NCBI RefSeq assembly: GCF_020707265.1
Contig: NZ_JAJFEQ010000016.1
Coordinates: 1-64,000 of the forward strand
Source of the DNA: Massilia sp. IC2-477
GTDB taxonomy: Bacteria; Pseudomonadota; Gammaproteobacteria; Burkholderiales; Burkholderiaceae_D
Length of the DNA: 64,000 nucleotides
Reading direction: 5' to 3'
Shown here: positions 23,834 through 34,029 of the stretch, in pieces
Numbering within the stretch: position 1 is the stretch's first letter
How the letters are laid out: every line of letters starts with the position of its first letter
Made by a program: the position numbers and the translations under genes
The notes under the pieces: model-generated
Database searches by the model: none
Told to the model about the DNA's origin: nothing
What the model saw: only the letters and a program-made list of their open reading frames with translations

Positions 23834-26800
23834 ATGGATTCTTTATCGACCGGCAGCAAATCAAGAGATGCGGTAGCCGAAGCGGCGCAGGCCGCCGTGG
23901 ACGGGGCAGGCCCGGCCACCCAGAGTGCGAGCGCCGCCCCCTGGGTGGCCGGGCTTGCGCTCGCGCTCGCAGTCGGCGCGCTGTGCTACCGGGTCGCCTC
24001 CAGCGCGGTCGAGTACGACGCGCGCCGCCGCTTCGAGACGGTGTCGAGTCTGGCGCAGGAGCGGATCTCCAGCGCCATCGCCTCGTATGCCCGCGTGGTG
24101 CGCGGGATGTCGGCATTGCATGCGGCCGGGGAGAGGCCCCTGACGCGGCTGCGCCTGCACCGCTATGTGCAGGCGCTCGACCTGCAGGGGCAGTTCCCCG
24201 CGATCGAAGCGGTCAACTACGTCGCCCATGTCCCGGACGCCCAGCGCGAGGCCTTCATCGCCGCCGTGCGCGCGGACCGCAGCGTGAACCCTGCCGGCAA
24301 TCCGCACTTCAACATCTGGCCGGCCGGCCGGCGTCCCTCGTATGCCGTGATCACCTGGGTCGAGCCGGAGGCGCAGGCCAACGACCGGATCGGCTTCGAC
24401 ATCGCCGCCCAGCCGTTCATCGCCGGGGTGCTGGCGCGTGCGCGCGACCTCGGTGCGATGAGCGCCTCCGGCAATCCGGTGCGGCTGCAGCACCCGACGC
24501 CGCACACGGCGCTGGGCATGCGCCTGCCGCTCTACCTGGGCGGCGGCGTGCCGGCCACCGTGGAAGAGCGGCGCCTGCGCTACATGGGCAGCATCGGGAT
24601 CGCGTTCTCGGTCGACGAACTGGTGCGGCGCGCCCTCGGACCCCAGGCGCGCCAGCCGGTGGCGCTCAGCCTGTACAGCGAGAACGGGCCCGCCGGTCCA
24701 GGCGGCGCAGCGCTGCAACTCGAGGCCGACGACCGGCTGCTGGTCGGCCGCGAGCTGCGCGTGGACGGCCGCGAGGCCCAGGCAGCGGGCGGGCGCTTCA
24801 CGACCCTGCTGCCGATCGACTACGTCGGCACCCGCTGGAAGGCTCATTTCTCGGCCGACCGCGCCGCCATGGCGGTGGGCTCGGACCGCTACCTGCCGCT
24901 GCTGGCCTTCGCCTCCGGCTTCGGCGTCAGCCTGCTGGGCTTCGCGCTGATCTTCAACCTGATGCGCTCGCGCCGCGCCGCGCTCGACCAGCGCCTGCTG
25001 CTCGACTCGGTGCTCGACAACCTGGATGCTTACGTCTACCTGAAGGACGGCGCGCGCCGTTTCCGCTACGTGAACGCCAAGACCGCCGCGCTGATCGGAC
25101 GGCCGGCGGAGAACATCGTCGGCCAGCGCGACCTCGACGTGGTCTCCGGCCCGCTGGCCGACGGCACCTGGCAGCGCGACCGCGCCGTGCTGGAAAGCGG
25201 GGAGCGCTATGCCTGCCAGGCCGAGCTGCCCCTGCGCGACGGCAGCGTGCGCCAGATGTGGAGCGTGCGCGTGCCGCTGCACCCGGAAGGCGAGATGCCG
25301 GCCGTGCTGTGCATCTCGACCGACGTCACCGTCCTGCACGAGCTGAAGGCGCGCGCCGACGCCGCCAACCGGGCCAAGAGCGACTTCCTGTCGAACATGA
25401 GCCACGAGATCCGCACCCCGATGAACAGCATCATCGGCATGACCCACCTGGCGCTGCAGGCGCATCCCGCCCCGCAGCTGCGCGGCTACCTGGACAAGAT
25501 CTTCCATTCGGGCCAGCACCTGCTGGGCATCATCAACGACATCCTCGACTTTTCCAAGATCGAGGCCGGCAAGCTGGAACTGGCCACCCGCAGCTTCATG
25601 CTGGACGCCGTGATGCGCAACGTCGAGCAGCAGCTGGGGCAGGCGGCAGGCGCCAAGGGTCTCGGCTTCGACCTCGAGATCGCGCCCGAGCTGATGCGGC
25701 CCCTGCGCGGCGACCCGCTGCGGCTGGAGCAGGTGCTGCTGAACTTCGCCGGCAACGCCGTCAAGTTCTCCGAGCACGGCCGCATTGGCCTGCGCGCCCG
25801 CCTCGAGCATGCCTTCGGCCCGGAACTGCTGGTGCGCTTCGAGGTGCAGGACTGCGGCATCGGCATCGAGCCCGACAAGCTGGACAGCCTGTTCACGCCC
25901 TTCCACCAGGCCGACCCCTCGGCTACCCGGCGCCACGGCGGCACCGGCCTGGGCCTGGTAATCAGCAAGCAGCTTGCCGAACTGATGCACGGCGCGGTCG
26001 GGGTCGAGAGCAGCCCGGGACGCGGCAGCACCTTCTGGTTCACCGCGCGCCTGGGGCTCGAGGACGGCGTCGCGGCCGGCCTGGGCGCCGCGCCGGCCCA
26101 GCACGCGGACGGCGCCATGCGCCTGGATGGCTGCGCCGTGCTGCTGGTCGAGGACAATCCCTTCAACCAGCAGGTCGCGCGCGAACTCCTGGCCCAGGCC
26201 GGCGCCGTCGTGAGCGTCGCCGGCAACGGCGTCGAAGCGCTGGAGGCAATGGCGCGCGAGCGTTTCGACTGCGTCCTGATGGACGTGCAGATGCCGGTCA
26301 TGGACGGACTCGAGGCGACCCGCCGCATCCGCAGCGACCCGCGCCTGGCGGGCACCCTGGTGATCGCGATGACCGCCAATGCCGGGGTCGAGGACCGCGC
26401 GCGCTGCCTGCAGGCCGGCATGGACGAATTCCTGACCAAGCCGGTGGTGCCGGAACTGCTGGGCGCGACCATCGCACGCTGCCTGGGGCGCAGCACGGCG
26501 CCCGCGCCGGACCTGGTGGCGGCGCCCGCACCGGGCAGCGGGGCGCTCGACTTCGGCGCGCTGGGAGCCAGCTTCGGCGACGACGGGGAGCGCATGCGTA
26601 AATATGCCTACCTGTTCGTGTCGACGGCGCGCAACGCCCTCGACCAGCTCGATGCGCTGCTCCTGGCCGGCGACATGGCCGGGGTGGCGGCGGTGGCGCA
26701 CCGGATCAAATCCTCGGCCCGTACCGTCGGCGCCATGGGCTTTGCCGCGCTGTGCGAAGAGCTCGAGAGCCAGGCCGCGCGTCCGGCCCAGGCGCGGGCG

Positions 26801-26887
26801 CTGGCGGCGCGCCTGCGCGCCCAGCTGGGGCGCATCGAGCGCGAGGTCACGACGCGTCTCGGGACCCGTGTCCACGACCGGCCATGA
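23834..26887 (+). CDS. CHASE-domain hybrid sensor histidine kinase with Hpt
   Basis: A 1017-residue inner-membrane kinase. Order: TM1 about residues 37-57, periplasmic CHASE domain about 75-315 (AVNYVAHVPDAQREAF and WPAGRRPSYAVITWVEP are typical), TM2 about 354-375, PAS about 387-500, HisKA with H524 in NMSHEIRTPM, HATPase with CGIGIEPDK and HGGTGLGLV, a receiver (LMDVQMPVMDG) and a C-terminal Hpt (AHRIKSSARTVGA). The complete internal phosphorelay suggests signalling to a separate response regulator; none is adjacent. The start at 23834 is chosen because GGAG precedes it and a TATACT -10 lies at 23789; the earlier in-frame ATG at 23759 is only 16 nt from the divergent gene. Confidence 0.9.
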   Translation: MDSLSTGSKSRDAVAEAAQAAVDGAGPATQSASAAPWVAGLALALAVGALCYRVASSAVEYDARRRFETVSSLAQERISSAIASYARVVRGMSALHAAGERPLTRLRLHRYVQALDLQGQFPAIEAVNYVAHVPDAQREAFIAAVRADRSVNPAGNPHFNIWPAGRRPSYAVITWVEPEAQANDRIGFDIAAQPFIAGVLARARDLGAMSASGNPVRLQHPTPHTALGMRLPLYLGGGVPATVEERRLRYMGSIGIAFSVDELVRRALGPQARQPVALSLYSENGPAGPGGAALQLEADDRLLVGRELRVDGREAQAAGGRFTTLLPIDYVGTRWKAHFSADRAAMAVGSDRYLPLLAFASGFGVSLLGFALIFNLMRSRRAALDQRLLLDSVLDNLDAYVYLKDGARRFRYVNAKTAALIGRPAENIVGQRDLDVVSGPLADGTWQRDRAVLESGERYACQAELPLRDGSVRQMWSVRVPLHPEGEMPAVLCISTDVTVLHELKARADAANRAKSDFLSNMSHEIRTPMNSIIGMTHLALQAHPAPQLRGYLDKIFHSGQHLLGIINDILDFSKIEAGKLELATRSFMLDAVMRNVEQQLGQAAGAKGLGFDLEIAPELMRPLRGDPLRLEQVLLNFAGNAVKFSEHGRIGLRARLEHAFGPELLVRFEVQDCGIGIEPDKLDSLFTPFHQADPSATRRHGGTGLGLVISKQLAELMHGAVGVESSPGRGSTFWFTARLGLEDGVAAGLGAAPAQHADGAMRLDGCAVLLVEDNPFNQQVARELLAQAGAVVSVAGNGVEALEAMARERFDCVLMDVQMPVMDGLEATRRIRSDPRLAGTLVIAMTANAGVEDRARCLQAGMDEFLTKPVVPELLGATIARCLGRSTAPAPDLVAAPAPGSGALDFGALGASFGDDGERMRKYAYLFVSTARNALDQLDALLLAGDMAGVAAVAHRIKSSARTVGAMGFAALCEELESQAARPAQARALAARLRAQLGRIEREVTTRLGTRVHDRP

Positions 26888-26991
26888 GGGTCTTTTTCGA
26901 GGGTTGCTGAAGAGTCAATGACAGGCGCCAAGCCTTTCGCGGCGCCGTCAAAACGGGTATCCTTTGCCCCTTGAGCAACCCAACCGTCCCG

Positions 26992-29900
26992 ATGTCCTCC
27001 CCGATCACCCCAGGCTTGTTGATTTTGCACGGCAATCAGATGGAATTGCTGCGCAGCGCCATGTTCGACTGGCTGCGCCGGCACCCGCTGGGACCGCTCG
27101 AGCAGGAGATCATCCTGGTGCAGTCGAACGGGGTGGCCGAGTGGCTCAAGATCGCCCTGGCCCAGGAAATGGGCGTGTGCGCCGCCACCCGCGTGGCGCT
27201 GCCGGCGCGCTTCCTGTGGGAAGCCTACCGCGGCATGCTGGGACGCGAACGCGTGCCGACCCGCGCGCCTTTCGACAAGGACCCGCTCACCTGGCGCCTG
27301 ATGCGCCTGCTCCCAGGCCTGGTGGAAGAGGCCAGCTACGCCCCGCTGAAGCAGTTCCTCGGCGACGGCTGCCCGGAGCGCCGCCTGCAGCTGGCCGAGC
27401 GCCTGGCCGACCTGTACGACCAGTACCAGGTCTACCGGTCGGACTGGCTGGCCGACTGGGAAGCGGGACGCGACCAGCTGCGCCGCGCCGTGGGCGATCC
27501 GGTGCCCCTGGCCCCCGACCTGACATGGCAGGCCTGCCTGTGGCGCGAGATCCACGCCAGCCTGCCCGCGGAGCAGCGCGTGACGGGCCGCGCCAGCATT
27601 CACGAACAATTCCTGGCCGCGGTTGAATCCGGCCGCGAGCCCGCCTCGCGCCTGCCGCGCCGCGTGATCCTGTTCGGCATGTCGACCCTGCCTTACCAGA
27701 CCCTGCAGGCGATCGCCGCGCTGTCGCGCCACACCCAGGTGCTGTTCGCGGTGCCGAATCCCTGCCGCTTTTACTGGGGCGACATCATCGAGGGACGCGA
27801 GCTGCTCAAGGCGGCGCGCCGCCGCCAGCAGCCGCGCGGCGGGCTGGAACTGGCCAGCGTGCCGGTCGAGGAACTGCACATGCACGCCCATCCGCTGCTC
27901 GCGAGCTGGGGCCGCCAGGGACGCGACTTCGTGCGCATGCTCGACGAATTCGACCAGGGCGAAGGTACCCGTTACGAGAACATGCGGGTCGACCTGTTCG
28001 ACGACAGCATTGGCGAGACGCTGCTGCAGCAGGTGCAGGCCGCGGTGCGCGACCTGCTGCCGCCCGACGAGCATCCAGGTGTAGCCCCGCCGCGCGAGGA
28101 CCGCTCGATCGAATTCCACATCACCCACAGCGTCCAGCGCGAAGTCGAGGTGCTGCACGACCAGCTGCTGTCCTGGTTCGCCCAGGACCCGAGCCTGCGT
28201 CCGCGCGACGTGGTGGTGATGGTGCCGGACATCGACGTGTTCTCGGCGGCGATCCACGCCGTGTTCGACCAGCACCGCCGCAACGACCCGCGCCACATCC
28301 CGTTCGAAATCGGCGACGTGCGCGACCGCAGCGTGAACCCGCTGCTGGTGGCCCTCGAATGGCTGCTGCGCCTGCCGCAGCAGCGCTGCCGCCAGAGCGA
28401 AGTGCGCGACCTGCTCGACGTCCCCGCGGTGGCCGGGCGCTTCGGCCTGGCGCCGGAAGACCTGCCCATCCTGGGCCGCTGGATCGAGGGCTCGGGCGTG
28501 CGCTGGGGCCTGGACCGCGAGCACCGCGCCGGCCTGGGCCTGGCTTCGGTGGGCGAGCAGAATGCCTGGATCTTCGGCGTGCGCCGCATGCTGCTCGGCT
28601 ACGCCAGCGGCGCCGGCGCCAGCTTCGGCGACATCGAACCCTATGCCGAGGTGGGCGGGCTGGACGCCGCGCTGGCCGGCTCGCTGGCCCAGTTCATCGA
28701 CAGCCTGCTGCACTACCGCGCGGCGCTGGCGCAGGCACGCACGCCCGCCGAGTGGGGCGAGGCGGCGCGCGCGCTCCTGGGGGCCTTCTTCAAGCCCGGC
28801 GTGGAGGCCGACCGCCTGACCCTGGCCCAGCTGAACGAAGCGCTGCAGTGCTGGCTCGAGACCGTCGACGCGGCCGAGTTCAGCGAGCCGGTGCCGCTGG
28901 CGGTGATGCGCGAATCCTGGCTCGGCCAGCTCGACCAGCCGACCCTGAACCACCAGTTCGTATCGGGCGGCGTGACCTTCTGCACCCTGATGCCGATGCG
29001 CGCCGTGCCGTTCCGCGTGGTGTGCCTGATGGGCATGAACGACGGCGACTTCCCGCGCCGCACCCAGCAGGCCGACTTCGACCTGCTGGCGCTGCCCGGC
29101 ATGGCGCGTCCCGGTGACCGCTCGCGCCGCGACGACGACCGCTACCTGATGCTGGAAGCGCTGCTGTCGGCGCGCGACAAGCTGTACCTCAGCTGGGTCG
29201 GACGCAACGTGCGCGACAACAGCGAGCAGCCGGCCTCCGTGCTTGTGGCCCAGCTGCGCGACTACCTGAAGAACGGCTGGAACCTCGACCTGTCGGAGCG
29301 CACGGTCGAACACGCGCTGCAGCCCTTCAGCCGGCGCTACTTCGAGCGCGGCGGCCTGCTCACCTATGCGGGCGAATGGCGCTCGGCCCATGGCGCCGAC
29401 GATGCAGAAGCGGCCGTGGATGCGCTGCCGCCGTACGAACTTGAACCGGGCTTCGTGCTCAAGCTGGGCGAGCTGGCCGCTTTCCTGCGCCAGCCGGCGC
29501 GCTACTTCTTCCGGCGCCGCCTGGGCGTGGTGTTCGCCGACGCCGCCGTGGTGGGCGAGGACGAAGAGCCGTTTTCGCTCGATGCGCTGGAGCGCTACTT
29601 CATCGAAGACCACCTGCTGGACGACAGCGGACCGGCCGAAGCGCCGCACGAAGTGCGCGCGACCTTGAATGCGCGCGCCGAACGGCTGGCGCGCGAGGGC
29701 GTGCTGCCGATCGGCCTGCTGGGCCGCCACTGGCAGCAGGAGCTGGTCGACGGCCTGGTGCCGGTGCGCAGCGCCTGGCTGGAACTGGGCGCGCGCTTCC
29801 CGGACCCGGCGCCCAAGCGTGCGGTGAATTTGGGATTGGCTGAAGGCTTGACCCTGGACGACTGGATCGACCGCCTGCGCACCGATGGCGAGGAAACCGC

Positions 29901-30390
29901 CTGGCTGATGCAGGTCTCGTCCAAGGTGCTGGACCGGGAAGGGCGCCCGCGTGGCGACAAACTGATCGGCGCCTGGCTGCGCCAGCTGGCGGCCAGCGCG
30001 GCGGGCAGCCCGGTGGCCGGCCACCTGGTGGCGCGCGACGCCATCCTGACCATGGACGCCTTGAGCCCCCTGGAGGCGGCGGCCACGCTGCACGACCTGG
30101 CCACCCTGTGGCGCACCAACCTCGACCGCCCGCTGGGCGTGGCCTGCAAGACCGCGCTGGCGCTGCTGCAGGAGGGCGATGCGCGCAGCGTGTACGACGG
30201 CGGCTACGAACTCTCGGGCGAGGTCGACGAGCTGTGCCTGGCGCGCCTGTGGCCCGACTTCGCCAGCCTGGTCGCGGCCGGCGACTGGCCGCACGTGGCG
30301 CGCGACCTGTATGGACCGCTGGCCGAATGGCTGGAAAGTACGGTGCACGTGGCGCCCCTGGCCGGCGCCGCGGTGGAGGAGAGCGAATGA
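26992..30390 (+). CDS. recC: Exodeoxyribonuclease V gamma subunit RecC
   Basis: A 1132-residue RecC, the Chi-recognition subunit of the RecBCD helicase-nuclease that processes double-strand ends. The N-terminal LLILHGNQMELLRSAM and VQSNGVAEWLKIALAQ are characteristic of RecC, and the inactivated helicase-like fold continues to the C-terminus (MGMNDGDFPRRTQQADFDLL). A TTG at 26971 is also in frame; the ATG at 26992 is preferred. Neither has a good ribosome-binding site. Its stop overlaps the recB start (ATGA, 30387-30390). The order recC-recB-recD lacks the ptrA gene seen in enterobacteria. Confidence 0.93.
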   Translation: MSSPITPGLLILHGNQMELLRSAMFDWLRRHPLGPLEQEIILVQSNGVAEWLKIALAQEMGVCAATRVALPARFLWEAYRGMLGRERVPTRAPFDKDPLTWRLMRLLPGLVEEASYAPLKQFLGDGCPERRLQLAERLADLYDQYQVYRSDWLADWEAGRDQLRRAVGDPVPLAPDLTWQACLWREIHASLPAEQRVTGRASIHEQFLAAVESGREPASRLPRRVILFGMSTLPYQTLQAIAALSRHTQVLFAVPNPCRFYWGDIIEGRELLKAARRRQQPRGGLELASVPVEELHMHAHPLLASWGRQGRDFVRMLDEFDQGEGTRYENMRVDLFDDSIGETLLQQVQAAVRDLLPPDEHPGVAPPREDRSIEFHITHSVQREVEVLHDQLLSWFAQDPSLRPRDVVVMVPDIDVFSAAIHAVFDQHRRNDPRHIPFEIGDVRDRSVNPLLVALEWLLRLPQQRCRQSEVRDLLDVPAVAGRFGLAPEDLPILGRWIEGSGVRWGLDREHRAGLGLASVGEQNAWIFGVRRMLLGYASGAGASFGDIEPYAEVGGLDAALAGSLAQFIDSLLHYRAALAQARTPAEWGEAARALLGAFFKPGVEADRLTLAQLNEALQCWLETVDAAEFSEPVPLAVMRESWLGQLDQPTLNHQFVSGGVTFCTLMPMRAVPFRVVCLMGMNDGDFPRRTQQADFDLLALPGMARPGDRSRRDDDRYLMLEALLSARDKLYLSWVGRNVRDNSEQPASVLVAQLRDYLKNGWNLDLSERTVEHALQPFSRRYFERGGLLTYAGEWRSAHGADDAEAAVDALPPYELEPGFVLKLGELAAFLRQPARYFFRRRLGVVFADAAVVGEDEEPFSLDALERYFIEDHLLDDSGPAEAPHEVRATLNARAERLAREGVLPIGLLGRHWQQELVDGLVPVRSAWLELGARFPDPAPKRAVNLGLAEGLTLDDWIDRLRTDGEETAWLMQVSSKVLDREGRPRGDKLIGAWLRQLAASAAGSPVAGHLVARDAILTMDALSPLEAAATLHDLATLWRTNLDRPLGVACKTALALLQEGDARSVYDGGYELSGEVDELCLARLWPDFASLVAAGDWPHVARDLYGPLAEWLESTVHVAPLAGAAVEESE

Positions 30391-33300
30391 GCCAGCTCCT
30401 CGAACCGCTCGACTTTCCGCTGCACGGCACGCGCCTGATCGAGGCCTCGGCCGGCACCGGCAAGACCTGGACCATCGCCGCGCTCTACCTGCGCCTGGTG
30501 CTGGGCCACGGCATGGAGGCGGCCTTTGCGCGTCCGCTGCTGCCGAGCGAGATCCTGGTGATGACTTTTACCCGCGCCGCCACGCGCGAGCTGGCCAACC
30601 GGGTGCGCGAGCGCCTGGTCGAGGCGGCCGCCTTCTTCCGCGGCCAGCTGGAACCCAACGACCCCTACCTGGAAGCGCTGCTCGAAGCCTATCCGGGCGA
30701 AGCCGAGCGCAGCGTGGCGGCGCACCGCCTGGTGCTGGCGGCGGAAACAATGGACGAGGCGGCGATCTTCACCATCGACGCCTGGTGCCAGCGCATGCTG
30801 CGCGAGCACGCCTTTGATTCCGGCAGCCTGTTCGACGAAGAACTGGTAAGCGACGAACGCGCCCTGTTCGAGGACGCGGCCCACGACTACTGGCGCCAGC
30901 ACATCTACCCGCTGGGCGCGAACGCCCTGGTGGCGGTGCGCGAATGCTGGAAGGACGTCGAATCGCTGAAGGGCAGCGTACGCGAGCTGGTCACGCGCAC
31001 CCACCTGCTGGGCGAATGCGCGCCCGAACCGCTGGGCGTGGTGGTGGCGCGTGTGCAGGCGGCGCTGCGCGCCGAGCTGTCCGGCCTGAAGGACGGCTGG
31101 GCTGCGCGCGCCGACGAGATGGAAGCCTGGATCGCCACCCAGCGCGAGCGCAACGCGAAGTGCTTCAACGGCAACAAGATGCGGGCGGATTCCCTGGTCA
31201 AGTGGTTCGAGGCCCTGCGCGCCTGGGCCGCGGACCCGCTGCGCGTGCTGCCCGAGCTGAACGACACGGCGTGGAAACGCCTGTGCCCGGACGGCATCGT
31301 GGACGCCTTCAGCAAGGATTTCGTGGCCGAGGTGCCGGCCTGCTTCGGCTTCACCGCGCCGCTCAAGGATGCATTGGACCGCCTGCAGCCGCTGGCGCAC
31401 GCACTGCTGCGCCACGCGGCCAGCCACATCGCGGCGCGCATGCGCGAGCTGAAGGCGCGCAACCGCCAGTTCGGCTTCGCCGACATGCTGGAACGCCTGA
31501 AGGACGCGCTGGAAGGACCGAACGGCCCGGCGCTGCGGGCGCGTATCGTGCAGCAGTTCCCGGTGGCGATGGTCGATGAATTCCAGGACACCTCGCCCGA
31601 CCAGTACCGCATCTTCGACCTGCTGTACCGGGTGGCAGACAACGACCCGGAACAGGGACTGTTCCTGATCGGCGACCCCAAGCAGTCGATCTATGGCTTC
31701 CGCGGCGCCGACATCCACAGCTACCTGGCGGCGCGCCGCGCCACCGCGGGCCGCCACTACCAGCTGGGCGTGAATTACCGCTCGACCGCGCCCCTGGTGC
31801 AAGCGGTGAACCAGCTGTTCCGCCACGCCGAGGGCCACGCCGGGCATGCCGGCTACCCGGCGGGCGCCTTCCGCTTCCGCCGCGGCGAAGACAACCCGCT
31901 GCCCTTCGAGCCGGTCGCCGCCAAGGGCCACCGCGAGCGCCTGGTCGGCGCCGACGGCCCGCAGCACGCGATGTCGGTGTGCTGCGCCGGCCCCATGAGC
32001 CAGGAAGCCTACCGCGACTTCTTTGCCCACCACTGCGCCGAGCACATCGTGGGCCTGCTGGCGGACGAACGGGTCGGCTTCTCGGACGGCGACCGCTTCC
32101 GCCGCCTGATGCCGGCCGATATCGCGATCCTGGTGCGCGACCGGCGCGAAGCCGCCGCCGTGCGCCGCGCCCTGGTCGAGCGCAAGGTGGCCAGCGTCTA
32201 CCTGTCCGACAAGGATTCGGTGGTCGAGAGCGAGGAAGCGGCCGACGTGCTGCGCTGGCTGTACGCGGTCGCCAATCCGCTCGACGGCACGCTGGCGCGC
32301 GCGGCGTTTGCCACCCGCACCGCCGGCCTGCCGCTGGGCGAGCTGGCGAAACTGTCCTCGGACGAGGTGGCCTGGGAAGCGCGCGTCGAGCAACTGAAAG
32401 CCCTGCACGGCGCCTGGCAGCGCCAAGGCGTGCTGGCCATGCTGCGCCGTTTCGTGCACGAACTGGGCCTGCCGGCGCGCCTGCTGCGCCAGCCCGGCGG
32501 CGAGCGGCGCCTGACCAACCTGCTGCACCTGGCCGAGCTGCTGCAGGAAGCCAGCACCCAGCTGGAGGGCGAGCAGGCCCTGATCCGTTGGCTGGCCGAA
32601 CAGCTCGAAGGCCTGGGCGAAGGCGGAGACGAACGCGTGCTGCGCCTGGAAAGCGACGCCGAGCTGGTCAAGGTGGTCACGGTCCACAAATCGAAAGGCC
32701 TGGAATACCCACTGGTCTACCTGCCGTTCGCGGTCACCGCGCGCCGGACCGACCGCCGCAACCGCGCCTTCTTCGAATTCGTCGGCCCGGACGGCGCACG
32801 CCAGCTGGACCTGACACTGGGCGAAGAGGCCTTGGAAGCGGTCGACCGCGCGCGCCTGGAAGAAGACCTGCGCCTGCTCTACGTGGCCCTGACGCGTGCG
32901 CGCCACTACCTGTGGCTGGGCGCGGCGCCGGTCAGTGGCCGCAGCAAGAACGAGAATCGGCTGCACGAGTCGGCGCTCGGCTACCTGCTGGGCGGCGGCG
33001 AGAAGATCGCGGCCGAGCTGCTGCGCGATCGGCTGGAACAGCTGCGCGGCGACGCCGACGGCATCGTGCTGCACGACCTGAGCGAAGCGGAAGGCCGCAC
33101 GCTCTTGGCGCGCGAAGACGCGCGCCCGGACCTGCTCGCGGCGCCGCGCTTCGAGGCCAGTTTTGAACGCAACTGGTCGATCGGTTCCTTCACCTCGCTG
33201 GTGCGCCATGCGGTGGCCGTGAGCGCGCCGCCGGTGCCGGCGCCGATGCGCGCCCAGGAACAGACCCTGCTCGAGGAAGATCCGCAGGTGCTCACGCCGC

Positions 33301-34028
33301 CGCGCATCGAGGACGCGCCCTGGCACCGCTTCCCGCGCGGCTCGGTGCCCGGCAACTTCATGCACGAACAGCTCGAATGGATGGCGGGCGAGGGCTTCGG
33401 CCGCGCCGACGAGCCGGAATTCATGCTGCGCCTGGGCCAGCGCATCGAGCGCGCCGGCTGGGGCCACCGCCTGGACGACGCCCTGGCCTGGCTGCATGCG
33501 GTGGCCACGACGCCGCTGCCGCCCCTGGGCGCAGCCTTGAGCGATCTGCGCGACCCAGTGCCCGAACTCGAATTCTGGTTCCCCAGCGAGCGCCTCGACG
33601 TCGTGGAACTGGACCGCCTGTGCCGCAGCCGCATCGTCAAGGGCCTGGAGCGACCAGTGCTGCCCGAGCGGGTGCTACACGGGATGCTCAAGGGCTTCGC
33701 CGACCTCGTGTTCGAGCACGATGGCCGCTACTGGGTGCTGGACTACAAGACCAATGCGCTGGGACCGGGCGACGCCGCCTATACCCAGGCTGCGATGGAA
33801 CTGGGCATGCTCGAGCACCGCTATGACATCCAGGCCACCATCTACCTGCTGGCGCTGCACCGCCTGCTCAGGAGCCGCCTTGGCGATGCCTACGAACCGC
33901 GCCAGCAGCTGGGCGGGGCCGTGTTCCTGTTCCTGCGCGGGATCGCCAATGCCGACACGCGCGGCTGCTGCGTGCTGGGTCCCGACCTGGAACTGCTGGA
34001 CGGCCTCGAAGGCCTGCTGGGAGACTGA
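30387..34028 (+). CDS. recB: Exodeoxyribonuclease V beta subunit RecB
   Basis: A 1213-residue 3'-5' helicase and nuclease. The helicase motifs include Walker A ASAGTGKT (residues 20-27), FTIDAWCQRM, AMVDEFQDTSPDQY, IGDPKQSIYGFRGADIHSYL, VVTVHKSKGLEYP and LRLLYVALTRAR. The C-terminal nuclease domain has LKGFADLVF and YWVLDYKTN, supplying the Asp-Asp-Lys catalytic set of RecB, so nuclease activity should be intact. The start overlaps the recC stop and is preceded by GGAGGAG. The recD start lies one base after its stop, so the three subunits are translationally linked. Confidence 0.95.
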   Translation: MSQLLEPLDFPLHGTRLIEASAGTGKTWTIAALYLRLVLGHGMEAAFARPLLPSEILVMTFTRAATRELANRVRERLVEAAAFFRGQLEPNDPYLEALLEAYPGEAERSVAAHRLVLAAETMDEAAIFTIDAWCQRMLREHAFDSGSLFDEELVSDERALFEDAAHDYWRQHIYPLGANALVAVRECWKDVESLKGSVRELVTRTHLLGECAPEPLGVVVARVQAALRAELSGLKDGWAARADEMEAWIATQRERNAKCFNGNKMRADSLVKWFEALRAWAADPLRVLPELNDTAWKRLCPDGIVDAFSKDFVAEVPACFGFTAPLKDALDRLQPLAHALLRHAASHIAARMRELKARNRQFGFADMLERLKDALEGPNGPALRARIVQQFPVAMVDEFQDTSPDQYRIFDLLYRVADNDPEQGLFLIGDPKQSIYGFRGADIHSYLAARRATAGRHYQLGVNYRSTAPLVQAVNQLFRHAEGHAGHAGYPAGAFRFRRGEDNPLPFEPVAAKGHRERLVGADGPQHAMSVCCAGPMSQEAYRDFFAHHCAEHIVGLLADERVGFSDGDRFRRLMPADIAILVRDRREAAAVRRALVERKVASVYLSDKDSVVESEEAADVLRWLYAVANPLDGTLARAAFATRTAGLPLGELAKLSSDEVAWEARVEQLKALHGAWQRQGVLAMLRRFVHELGLPARLLRQPGGERRLTNLLHLAELLQEASTQLEGEQALIRWLAEQLEGLGEGGDERVLRLESDAELVKVVTVHKSKGLEYPLVYLPFAVTARRTDRRNRAFFEFVGPDGARQLDLTLGEEALEAVDRARLEEDLRLLYVALTRARHYLWLGAAPVSGRSKNENRLHESALGYLLGGGEKIAAELLRDRLEQLRGDADGIVLHDLSEAEGRTLLAREDARPDLLAAPRFEASFERNWSIGSFTSLVRHAVAVSAPPVPAPMRAQEQTLLEEDPQVLTPPRIEDAPWHRFPRGSVPGNFMHEQLEWMAGEGFGRADEPEFMLRLGQRIERAGWGHRLDDALAWLHAVATTPLPPLGAALSDLRDPVPELEFWFPSERLDVVELDRLCRSRIVKGLERPVLPERVLHGMLKGFADLVFEHDGRYWVLDYKTNALGPGDAAYTQAAMELGMLEHRYDIQATIYLLALHRLLRSRLGDAYEPRQQLGGAVFLFLRGIANADTRGCCVLGPDLELLDGLEGLLGD

Positions 34029-34029
34029 C

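Noticed and set aside
26608..30348. A minus-strand open frame of over 1200 codons opposite recC
   Set aside because: It is antisense to a clear RecC, lacks family motifs and has the low-complexity His/Gln/Ala/Arg composition of GC-rich antisense frames.
30204..33497. A minus-strand open frame of about 1100 codons opposite recB
   Set aside because: Antisense of an intact RecB with all motifs; no independent coding evidence.
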